Positions 22,427 to 34,400 of a stretch of DNA of 64,000 nt are shown one piece after another. The notes under the pieces are model-generated. The model was not told the origin of the DNA. It saw only the letters and a list, made by a program, of their open reading frames with translations, and searched no databases. The first letter of the stretch is position 1, and each line of letters opens with the position of its first letter. Made by a program: the position numbers and the translations under genes. The DNA comes from Corythoichthys intestinalis (taxonomy: Eukaryota; Chordata; Actinopteri; Syngnathiformes; Syngnathidae). The stretch lies in the NCBI RefSeq assembly GCF_030265065.1, contig NC_080412.1:20698501-20762500 (forward strand), written 5' to 3'.

Positions 22427-25400
22427 ATGGATCAGTCCTCTGATGAAGTGGAGGCCCGCACCTTTGTGGAGGTCCTCAGCGACAAGTACAACACAGAGAA
22501 CTTCCCCTACGGTCAAGGCCTGGGTGTCGTAGTGCTGCCCTCCCCTCCTGGATCCCCAGTCAAAGGTGTGCGTCGGTTCACTTCCGTGGGTGTTTTTATC
22601 CTAATGCCGGTGTTCGCAGGTCGTCTGTTCTTGCCGAACGTGTTGGTTCTGAACGACTGTGGCATCAAAAAGGCGGGTGACAGGTCCAACATTGCTGCTT
22701 TCTGTGCCCATGTGGTTGAGCTGGACCTGTCCTACAATGAGATCCACGACTGGGCTGAGGTGAGTCAAATCGTCGCTATCATGTACGCCAAGGAAAATGT
22801 GCGTCCGTGTGAGTTTCTCCAATTGGTACTTTTTTGTCTAGTATTTTTAAAGGGTATGTCATGCCCTGGGAAAATTTTAATATTCCATCATTTATCCATA
22901 AACGCATGCCTTTTGTATTCATATCATGCCACTTCGTGTAATTACACACAAGAAAATGAGAGAAATTTGGCTCGATTGTCAAGCTAAAACGACCGGCGCC
23001 CGAGATCTGGCAGATTGTGTGCGTGACGTCACGACAAGTGAAGCGAGTGCCACCGGCCACTAGGGGGGCAGCGCCTGTCTGCATCAATATACAGTGATAC
23101 CTCAGCTCACGAACATAATTGGTTCCCAGAAAGTGTGTGTAAGGCGAAAAGTTCGTCTTCCGAACATTTATTTCCCATAAGAAACCATTAAAATGAGAAT
23201 AATCCGTTCCCAGGTCCCCATAAAACATAATTTTCTACTAAATAAGCCTTAAAACTACACAAAAATATACCTTATTTTATGTATAATAAATGTGCTATTG
23301 TGTTAAAGAAATAAACTGTACTGTATAATAAAGTCGTTTTATTTACCTTTGTGATGGTAGTTGATGGCTTGATGGAATGGAGTGGGAGGAGGAGGGAGGG
23401 AGGGAGTTACTGTTTGGAAGGAGAGTGTTACCGGCAAAGTGCGCAGTTAGCGTAGACTCCACTGCTGTGCCCACCACATGCTTTTGGTTGTTAATAAAAG
23501 CCATCCGACGCCTCTTGTATGCACGCCGCCACCTTTCTGGAGAGGAAATCGGGCGAACCGAAGACAACCGACGACAACGAGCCAACGTGACTCGCCGGTC
23601 CACTTCTCACTACGGTGGGAAGCTGAAAGCACCGCCAATTACCAGTCGAGGGCGAATTGGTAACACGAGTCACCTTCCATAAGGACTGTAGGTAACTCTT
23701 TTTCGGTCCCATAATAGCAAAAGTACACTCAATATGGTCCAAAATCTCTATCAAACACAAACCACGTCCGCACTCAACGAAAGTGAGGGGACGAACTGGG
23801 ACGCCGTGAGCGTGCGTCAGCTTCTCGTGGCGCTTTTCGACCGCGTGAATTGGTTCGTCCGCCGAAAACTAGTTCGTCAGCAGAGACTATATGCTCGCGA
23901 ATTTAATGTTCTTGAGGCGAAAAGTTCGTGCGCTTAAGCGTTCGTGAGCCGAGGTATCACTATAATTCCTTCTAGTGAGGGGAGAATTAGGGGTGTTTTG
24001 AGCTGTTTATGCTGATGCATTGTGTTCGTCCTGCACATATTCCAGGTTCCCTCATGAAGAAACACCCCTCGTTGTCAATAAAAGAGAATTCAGAATTGAC
24101 AGTGAGGGGTGTTTCTTCAACAAGAAAAAGGCTCAGTGCTTTAATACTGAATGGCGGCGATGATGGCAGACAATTTCGTTTCTAGTTTCAGCGACGAATC
24201 CGACGTAGAAGGACGTAACGAATGTTCATCTAATGGTGACGAGGAGAGTTACGAAGCTTTAATCGGTGTTTTAGGTTACCAATTTGAGCCCAAACGAACG
24301 CCAATGCAGCGTAATGAAACGGTCATTGAGGGGAGCAATGACACTGATGAAACATCGGCAGCAGATCGTGTGGGGAAACACCAATGATTTGTTTTGCATT
24401 TCTTTTTGTGAAGCTGATACACCGTGACTGCAAAATAAAGGAATGCATAGAATAATTATTGCGCTATCATAGCTTTTCGCTCTGCCAACAGACACAAATA
24501 TGAATGGGATCAGAGGATTTGTTCTATATATTTTACGAACGATAATTTATACATGTGTCCAGTCCCGTATCCAATGGGTGACATTTTTTTATTATAAAAG
24601 AGTACTCACTCTGGCCATTTCGAGCTTGGCTGCTTCCCTCCTTTGCTTAGCCTTAGCCTCCTTTGCCACTCATCGTCCTCTTTCTTGATATCTCGGGACA
24701 TTTAGATGGCTGCGCGTGTATGGTCGGCACCGCATCTCCTTTGAGCAGCAATCTTATAGCAAAACCCGATTTCACTTGTCCATAGTTCGAGAAGCTTTCA
24801 GGTGGAAAATAACACAAAACCGTGCCAGAGGCTGTGTCTAGAAAATTAGCCCTCTTTGCACAGACGAACTTTACCCATTGTCTGTGTAGTCCAGCTTTTT
24901 TTTTCGCGTTCAGGAACTCATGGATACTATATTCCGATAAATAGCTATTTGTACACCACATAGCACAGCAGTTTTGAACCATTCTAGTGATGTTTTGGTC
25001 AAACAAACCCGAACGCTACTCTCTCGTCGAGAAAAAACAATCGCACCTGGCTCCGCCTCGACTTTCATTCACCTGTCGTGACGTCCCCGCCCCATTCGGC
25101 TGTTTCCGGAACACTTTCGGAAATGTTCGTCATTTTCGATCTATTTTCGATAATTGCTCATTAATGTGATTGATTTTTTTTTGTTAACTTTATCAATATT
25201 TGTTATCTTGGCACATAACGGTTCTATTGATGTCTCACACCCCCTTTGCCGCTACATACCCTTTAACAGAGTATGAGCTGTGGTACTCAGTAAAAGAATA
25301 AAGGATATTTTAAACAGATAATTATTAAAACACACAAGCAATGATAGACGTTCAGTCGCTTGAAATGGGGCTGGCAGCTATCGAATATTCAATTGCTGTC

Positions 25401-28400
25401 AACCCTCCCAGTTCAAGTGGATTGGACATATTTTGCCGTCAAAGGCAGCCAATGAATAAATATAAAAAGTGATCATTAAAATTTGAATATAGCTAGACAT
25501 TCACATATAAAAATGCACATTTTTTATGTGTCTTTTAGAAAAATGCTCAATAATTAATCCTCCCTTCAAAAAAATGGATGACATCTAAACTTCATTTTAA
25601 TGGGTTTGCTAGATCTGCGCTATCGTTTCCAACGTCCCTCGCTTGGACTTCCTCAACCTGAGCATGAACCCATTGTGCGGCGCCACGCTGGAGCCGTGCA
25701 TGGCCAACGTGTTTGCCCGGTTGCGTCGGCTCGTCCTCATTAACACACAAGTCAGCTGGGACACCGTTCACGCACTCACGCAAAACACTTCTGAGTAAGT
25801 GGAGCCACAATAACTGAAACATTCGCACACCAGGTCCAATTAACCACTCGTGCTCTGGATTTGTCCCCAGGCTGGTGGAGCTCTTCCTGTGCCTAAACGA
25901 ATACCGCACTGTGTCCCAGTCCAGCACGTCCTGCCCGTCCTTGCGCCTGCTGCAGATCACCGACAACCACCTGCGTGACTGGACGGAGGTGCGCAAGTTC
26001 GGGCTCATGTACCCCGGCCTTAACGAATTGGTGCTGGCCAACAATGGCGTGGAGTGCGTGGACGAGACCCGGGAAACACTGCAACGTCTCTTTCCCAACC
26101 TGCGCTGCATCAACCTTAACAACTCAGGTAAGGAGAGATGATGTGAAAGTTCTTCAACTCATTGGCTGACATTAACGGCAATAGTTGTCCAATCCATTTT
26201 GGTGACAACTTCATGTTCACTGTATGGGTGTGTAGTTATGTATCTGTAAATTTTATTGCCGTGCAATTTTCTAAAAACAATTTTTACAAAAAAAAAAAAA
26301 AAAGGAATACAGTGGTACCTTGACTTACGATTTGAAGTAGAATTTTTTTGTAAGATCAATAATAACTCAATTATGCTCATTACACAAAGTACTCGTAAGT
26401 CAAGGTGTCACTGTAACTTAAATACAGTGCTACCTCTACTTACAACATTCATTGGTTCTGGGAGTAGTCTCCTAACCCGAAAATTTCGTTAATAGAAACA
26501 CGTTTTACATGCAAATGCCCTAATCGGTTCCAAGCACTACTGACACGCCACATTAAACATTTCAATCATTCAATATATGTAACCTGTGTTATTACCTGTA
26601 ATGAAGTAGATAATAGAGCAAAATGCAAAGAACAAATATCTTTCGAGTGAGGCAATGTCCTCTTTCACAGGATCAATGGTGCCTACCGCCTACCTCACTC
26701 TTCGGGACACAAAAACGCGAGGAGACCTATGCTCTAATGTAATGAACTGTCTGTGGGCTTAAAAAAAACTTCATGAAACAAAAACACAAGGCTCAGACAT
26801 TGACCTGCTATATCAACAATAACACAGTAGCGCCTGTGCATGTCATCATACTGCGACACCCAAATTGAAACGTCATCAACAACAGGCCAGTAGGAGAGCA
26901 GAATCACATTACGGAGGCATGATGGGAAATATTATGACCAATAGGGCAGCAGGGTTTTATGGCTCGATATTTAAAAGCAAGAAGTACATGCATGTGTTCT
27001 CACACAGTACTCACAGTATTGTATAGTCTTTTTGTGGCTCTTGTAACCTGAAATTTCTGAACAAGAGGCAATATTCTCCCGTTTAAACGTGTCGTAACTT
27101 GAAATTTATGTATACTAAAATGATGTATGGATGTTAAACTAAGGAATACTTGTTATGAAATATTTTTTTCAAAATTAGGTATTAAAAAGCTCAAACAAAA
27201 ATGTTTATAAAATAAATCATTTGGATAAAAACAGAGGAGACGCTGGATGGTAATTGTAAACAGGAGCTGCATGCCCTGCGCACGTGAACGCTGTGGCCCT
27301 GCCCTCTTTTTAATCTGCCCCTCCGCATCCATTACATATTTTTACCTGGTATTTCGATATGGAGCAGCAATAAGTTAAAAACAAACTAAAGACGGGAGAA
27401 TTGAAAAGACAAACATGCACCGCTAAGAGTGTGGTGTGGAAAGCTTCAAATAGATTTTTGAAGATGCTACAGAAACCTGTGTCGGCTTTGCCGAATGTAG
27501 CGAATGTGGCACTTTGCTCTCATACGAGAAATAAATTTTAAAACTTTTCCAGCGTTACTTCATTGTGTAAAAACATTTATAATGATCACAAAAATATTTA
27601 GACTACTTAAACATTAAGAAAACTTTTTTTCTGCCAACTGGATTATATTAAAAATAAATGTCAAATGGGTTGCTGCATTTTTCTAAGGAAATAAATCATG
27701 ACTAACCTGATAGGACAGACACACAAATATAAAATATATAAATGTTTATTGACTATGGTTGGGCATCGTTTGAAATTGAACGATTTAGGTTCTGATTCAG
27801 ATTCCACGTTTCGATTCTGGTTCCGATTGATTCTTGAGTCCGATTCTTTTAAGAGGCTGAGTAAAAAAAAAAAGGCAGGGTCAAAAAAAAAATTGCATGG
27901 TTTATATTAAAGTCTTAATTTCTCCAGGATTTTTTTAATTATATGAACTGTCACACGGCTAATTTTAACTTGTATATAAATATCAGTCTTTGAACTCGAG
28001 CAATTTTTTTCTTGCTCGGCGGTCAGGGCATCAAAACATGGAACGAAATTTTAAAATTCGAACGATTCCTGGAGCATCGGAGTGTTAGAACCGGTTCCCA
28101 TCGATGCTCGATGCCCAACCCTATTATTAACTATGCATCTTAGTCTTGTTTAATTGGAAGAATTCGTTACAAAATAATACAGTAATACAGGGTACCCGCG
28201 GGTTATTAAAAGTATTAAAAAGGCATTGAATTTAGTTTTCCATTACTAAAGGTATTAAAAGTATTAAATTAGCTGTCGTAAGTCTGGGTTTTTTTCACCG
28301 TGGTTTTAATTTTCAAGAACATCTCAGTGCAACCTAAATTATATCCGTGACGAAGTTTTTTTTTTTTTTAATCCATAACGAAGATGACGCGTAGAATTTT

Positions 28401-31400
28401 TACGATGCACTGCACCTTGCGCGCCGTTAACATCAACATCACAACAGCAGGCAATCGCACAGTACCAGGCCCGGAGTGGCTAATCGGGAGAACCGGGACA
28501 GTTCCCGGTTGGCCGGCCTGACGTTTGGGCCGGTCGTATTACACATTTTTAACGAAGCTTTCAGTTAAACTATTTACTAACGGCATCATGCAACCCCGCT
28601 TCGCGCGATAAATTGTGGCCCTTCTAGCATTCCGTAGTTTGAAATTCGATACCCCGCAACAGGCTCCCTCTCATTCTCCAATGCCACCAGCTCTGCCTCT
28701 GGGAAAGAGTATCATGATATCATCCTGTTGACTTGATTCTGGAAAAACTTAATTTGGGGTTTTAATGGCCGAAATGGGGCACGTTGAGGCAGCATGACAA
28801 GCGTGAACCTGTCTGGCTGTTGGCGCGACCCATTATCGTTGTTTTTGAGCATGTTTGGATAAAAGTACAGCGATAAACCATAAAAGAACATGCAGAATGA
28901 AATATTTTTCATGAGAGCACCACTAAAACTTCCACCATGGAGGCTCCAGGCACTATTTTTGGGCACAAAGACGGAGGATTGAGGTGAAATCCACTTTCTC
29001 AGGCAAAACATAAGTTGGGCATTTTAACCCAAAACATTGCACTCTGAGGTGGACTGATGAGCGTGAACTACCCTGAAATACACAGGTGTCTGAACTGTAT
29101 AAGTGCATTGGGAGACAGCCGTTTTGGTGAGTTCAATTATTCTTTCAATCAATCATTCAATCTTTCACATTTAATTGCGGTAATTTTATGTCATGAATAA
29201 TATGAAAACACTCATAAGTAATGATATATTACATTAAATTTTTTATTTATTTAAACTATATACTGTACGCCCCCAAAATTTTGAATATCAAATAAAAGTT
29301 GTTTTATTTTGGTAGATTAAACCAACAAAATTGAGTATGTCAATTTGCATGTACCACAAACCAAAAAAAAAAAAATGAATATGATGAAAAGCTTCAGTTT
29401 TGTACACAATTGCCAAATGTGTAATTCAAAACACCTGCAAAAGGTTCCTCATTCTTTAAAAAGTCAGTCTAATATAACATAAAATTATAGCTAGCACCCC
29501 AAAAATAAAATGGTAACTTCACACAGAACCTGCGCTTGAGCCCTTAATCTCAGAACTGTCAGTAGACGTGCTCTTCCTCCGTGCCTCCCTTTTTACAAGT
29601 TATTTGGGGAAAATTCATATTTGATTCATCTTTACAAGTGTAAAGGAAAACTCTTTTCTTGTTTCTAATGAGGCTTAAATTTGATGAACTCCTGTGCTAA
29701 TAGGTGTATTTAGAAATTGAAATATATAATTTATGCATTTAAAAAAATCGCAAGTTTACGATTGACAGCATGCGATTAGTCGCGATATAAAAAAATTAAT
29801 CGCTTGACAGCACGATTATTATTACAATATTTTAATAAGGTAAGTCATGACATAAAGAGGGCCGGTCTGTGGCACGAAACTTTTTGTTTTAATTGTATCT
29901 TCAATAAATGTGCATTCTTTTGTCAAACACACTTAGTAATTGAGGTTAAATTTGATGTTCAGTGCTTTATTTTTTTAATATGATTCAATATTATCTAAAT
30001 AATGGGTGCGAGAAAAATATTAATTTTCAGTTGAAATGGCATTAAAAAAGGTCTTAAAAGTCTTGAATTTAGATTTATCAATCCTGGGGGGACCCTGTAA
30101 TAGCCGCGGACCCGGGTCGGGTCGGGCTGGATTTTTTAGGCCAGATCTTACCTCTGAGTCGAGGTGTCACTGTCACTAAACACAGGTAGTCCCCAAGTTA
30201 CGAACGAGTTCCGTTCCTACGCTGGCGACGTAACCCGAATTTCTGCGTAAGTCAGAATTATCCCTTTAAGTACTACAAAATGTCAAAATGACTATCCCAA
30301 AAAATCCAGAAGTATTGTATTTTGTTTAATGATGGAGGACACATGGCCCTCTGGTGGCAGTGTTGGGTCCGGTTGGACTGTCACCTTATATGACGGAAGA
30401 GCAGATCGGACGTCTGACGTGGATAAAGAATAATTTAGTCTACTAAATTTACATGTTGATCAGACTTGATTGACATTTGAACACCAATTGTCGTGTGCCA
30501 AGTGTCCTATTGTTAAAATGTGTGTCGTTTTGAACATAAGTGTAACTGCCGGACGAGACTCCGGCGTCGTAAAGTCGAAATCGCGTAAATCGAGTACGTT
30601 GTAACCCGGGGACTACCTCTATATTGAGAGCCAATATATTTAAGCGAGTACATGGCCGGGAAAAAAATGAAATTTTGAAATGTCAAACATGTTGAAAAAT
30701 CTCCATGATTTTCTGTCATTCAGGGCTGAGTAAGTGGGGGGACATTGAGAGCCTGAATTTCTTCCCTAAGTTGCAAGAACTCAAAGTGATGGGGATTCCA
30801 CTGTTGAAGCCGTACGCGACACAAGAGCGACGCAGTCTCCTTTTAGCACAGTATGTTGTGAACCCTGCTCTCACTACTTTTGTCACATCTTCATTTTTAC
30901 AAGTCACTTAGTTGCTGCCTCCTTACTTCAGGCTGCCAAATATCCTTGTCCTGAACGGGGGCGCGGTATCTGACAACGACAGGGAAGCTGCTGAAAGGTT
31001 CTTCATCCGTTATTACCAAGACTGTGCAGAGCAAGAGCGCCCACACAGGTATGAAAATTTACTAAAATGCAGGACATATTAAAAAATTTTTAAGTGGAAT
31101 GTTTACAAATTGCCAAACATGATTAGTGTTAGGAAATTAAACTTCATAACATCTAAATAATGAAATGGGCATTCCACTTAACTTAGTGGGAGAATATGTA
31201 GTCCCGAACCAGGATTGGGTGGAGAGTGGGGGCGACGGAACTAACCTTTGGTGGGAAGACAATGCCACCACTCTCTCCCCGCTCAATGAATGCTTTGTGC
31301 TGGGAATTCTGATTGGAAAATGGATACACAAGGTAGCTGGTAGATTTTTTTTTTTTTTTTTTTACATTTTAAATACATGCACCTACTTTGTGGGACTTTA

Positions 31401-34400
31401 AACTCTAATTAAGGACAAAGAGGGATTTGGGGGAGTGATATTGGTGGCTATAACCGAAGTGTATTTGTTTTTATTCTTCTTGGATTGAGAAATTTGCTTT
31501 TTAAATTTTTGTAAATTGATAATTTTACAGTCTTGCTCATCATTATTTGAAATTCTCCATTTTGTTGCATAATCTCAACAATATCTTCATGAGTAAATAA
31601 AATTTCGGGTATAAAGATATTGTAATATTAGGTCCCAAATTATTTTAACAAAGAAAATAGACAAAGGTTTTTAGCGTCCTCTTTGTTTGTTTCCTGAATA
31701 TATTAAAAAATATATGTACCGGCACTTGAACTTTGAGTGGCAATAATGGTGAGCAGGACTACTGGACTGTCTCAGGAAATTAGAATACACAATATTCTAA
31801 TTTCCTGAGACAGTCAGGAAATTAGAATATTGTGTATTCTAATTTCCTGAGACAGTCCTGTATATATACACAGGACTGTCTCAAAAAATTAGAATATTGT
31901 GTATTCTAATTTTCTGAGACAGTCCAGTATATTTAGTTTTAAAAAGAAAACAAACAAACAAACAAAAAATATGTACAGCCAGTGCCCGGTTCACAAACGA
32001 GTTCCGTTCCTGCGCTGGCGATGTAACCCGAATTTCCGCGTAAATTGGAATTAACCCATTAAATACCTCAAAACACCCTCTAAAAAAAAAAAAAAAAAAA
32101 AAAAGATCTTCAAAAACATGTATTATACATCATTGTACTGTCCTCGCTAAGACGTTGGAGCTAAGTCCTAGCTAGACAGTGAGCTAAGCTCCGAAATGAC
32201 AGTGTCAACGTCCGTGTGGTTTGCTGACTTTATTCAGCTGCTTATGACATCAACACTTGCAGAATGAAACTAAAATAAAATGAAATTGAATCAGTCTCAT
32301 CTTCAATAAAAGCAATTCAAATTTGCGTCTACAAGTGGCTGCTGATACAGCAACAATAAATGATTAGCATGTATCAGTTAGCGTTCGCACCTCATCAAAA
32401 ACAATCATATAAACTGGCCCCACCTATTCGACTACAATTGAAAACGCACAATAAGCAGTACAAAAGGTGTTATAAACAGCCATCGCCTCTGGATACTTCA
32501 CAAGCAAAAAATGTGCGTGCAGTCTGTCACCTCTACTGCTCTGTGTGCGTGTGTTGGGTGGGCGGGCACGTCTGTACGTTTCTTTGCTTCCTGTACTAAG
32601 CTTCCTGCACCAAAATAAAAGCATGTATCATAAAACAAAAGTCAACAGTTTAAAAAAACAAAACAAAAAACGACGAAATGCAGGCGCCTTAAAGTCGAAA
32701 TCGCGCAAGTCGGGTCTGTCATAACCTGGGGACTACCTATATATAAAAATAGTATTAAAATACACCAATGATCAATAATATTTAAAGGGATCCACGGACA
32801 GAAAGACTTGTAGTTCTTAAAAGACAAATGTTATTATGAGTTAAAATAATTTGATATTAAAACCCCTCTTGATGTTTTCATTTTTATACAATTTGTAAAA
32901 ATGAGTTTAATTAGTACCGTAATTTCCCGAATATAACGCGCACTTTTTTTCCCCAAAATCAACTTGTAAAATCATGGTGCGCATTATAAACGGGTACATG
33001 AATGGAGACAGAAATATATATATATTACATATATATATATAAACCGATTTTTTTTTTTATTGACACGGCCACGATGTGTTGAAGAAACGTATGCAGCAAC
33101 CCGTTGCCGACCATTACGGTACGTGACGTCACCATTTTGTTTCGGTAATACGTCACTCTAATCGGCCGAATGATTTCGTCTGTGTTAAATTCTGCTTTTT
33201 TTACTCTTCATAAAGCACGGAATTTAGTTTCTTGAACTCATTTGAGTCAACGTTTATTGCAGCTCCGCAACTCTGACCATAATGTAAGCACACAGACTTC
33301 CTGTGTCCGTCAACTATAACTGTCCCTAATAGTTCCTATTACTGTCGTGGTCATAGCGATGAGCTCTCACGGATTTCCGACTTACGTTCTCACTTTCATT
33401 TTACCGTATCAATCCATGGAAGAAACATTTATTCATCATGATGAAACGAGCAAGTTATACAGCAGCCTTTAAAAGAAAAGTCACATCTGTTTTGTTTTCT
33501 CCTAGATTCTGGTAAGCTGGAGAAGTTGTCAAATCGTATTATTACCGTAAATATTGTCAGTTTATGGTAATGTTTTGAACTACCAATATGCTATGCTTGT
33601 GCTGTGTTTCACCAGTCAGTAAAATGACATTTCTGTATCTGTACACGAGCTCTGTTTTCTTGTATTCTTCTATTTATTGGTGCTAAAATTAGGGTGCGCG
33701 TTATAAACGGGTACAATATTTTTCCCTAGATTTTACAAGTAAATTTGGGGTGCGCATTATACACGGGTGCGCCTTATATTCGGGAAATTACGGTAGGTTG
33801 CCAATGTTGTTGACATCGCAGGGCTGTGACATCACTTGGTTAAGCTGCCGGGCTTCCAGAGTATGACTCTAGCGCAGTACTTCTCAAATAGTGGGGGGCG
33901 CCCACCCAGGGGGGCCAGAAAGATGCCGGGGGTGGTTTTTGTGACCTCGGGGAACATACTTTTTTTTGCCATACTAGAATAAAGTGTACTTGCACATCCA
34001 CTCAGTGGGTAGAAGTGGCGCTCTTATTTTCAGAGTGCGCACAGTATATTTGAACCAAACAAGAGCACACAGCAAAGCGATATGAAGAGCTGGGCGCCGT
34101 TCTCGGGCCGGGCTCACGCAGCGACCCACTCTCTTCTCCGGTTATCACGTGTCCGCCCGGGAAGCGCCACGTTCGACTTAGGAGCATCACGACGACCGCC
34201 CTCTCCTCCGGTTCTTCCTTGGCCGCCGAGAATGCGTTGTTTTTGTGCCGTTTGGCTTTTGACTTTGACTTTTAATACAGTGGGGCACGAGGAAAGACCA
34301 TTCTGTTTACTGCGTCTAAAAAAGTTTATAGCGGACAGCGGGAAGCCAAATCAATTTAGACGTCACTTCTAGAAATGAGACCCCAATCTCATTGCTGCTT

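Larger units (their letters stand above)
22851..25262. mobile_element. Kolobok-like DNA transposon with THAP ORF, in tbcel intron 2
   Basis: TTAA at 22847-22850 and 25263-25266 flank inverted ends AGGGTATGTCATGCC and GCTACATACCCT. TTAA duplication, AGGG-type termini and a THAP-domain protein together fit the Kolobok superfamily; this assignment is from knowledge of the family, not from a search. It holds two convergent open frames and a younger element at 23092-23960. Confidence 0.65.

Noticed and set aside
22355-22987. Reading straight through tbcel exons 1 and 2 as a single 210-codon frame
   Set aside because: The 54-nt stretch 22566-22619 has good GT and AG signals and a branch-point-like TCCTAAT, and its removal restores alignment with the family. 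The tail after 22759 runs into intron and transposon.
24151-24387. Short plus-strand frame considered as a host gene in the tbcel intron
   Set aside because: It lies within TTAA-flanked inverted termini together with a THAP fragment and resembles transposon-borne proteins.
31165-31401. A 78-codon plus-strand frame after tbcel exon 6 with a moderately complex peptide
   Set aside because: It does not continue the LRR protein, the intervening acceptor is weak, and the alignment with TBCEL goes directly from exon 6 to the exon at 38146.
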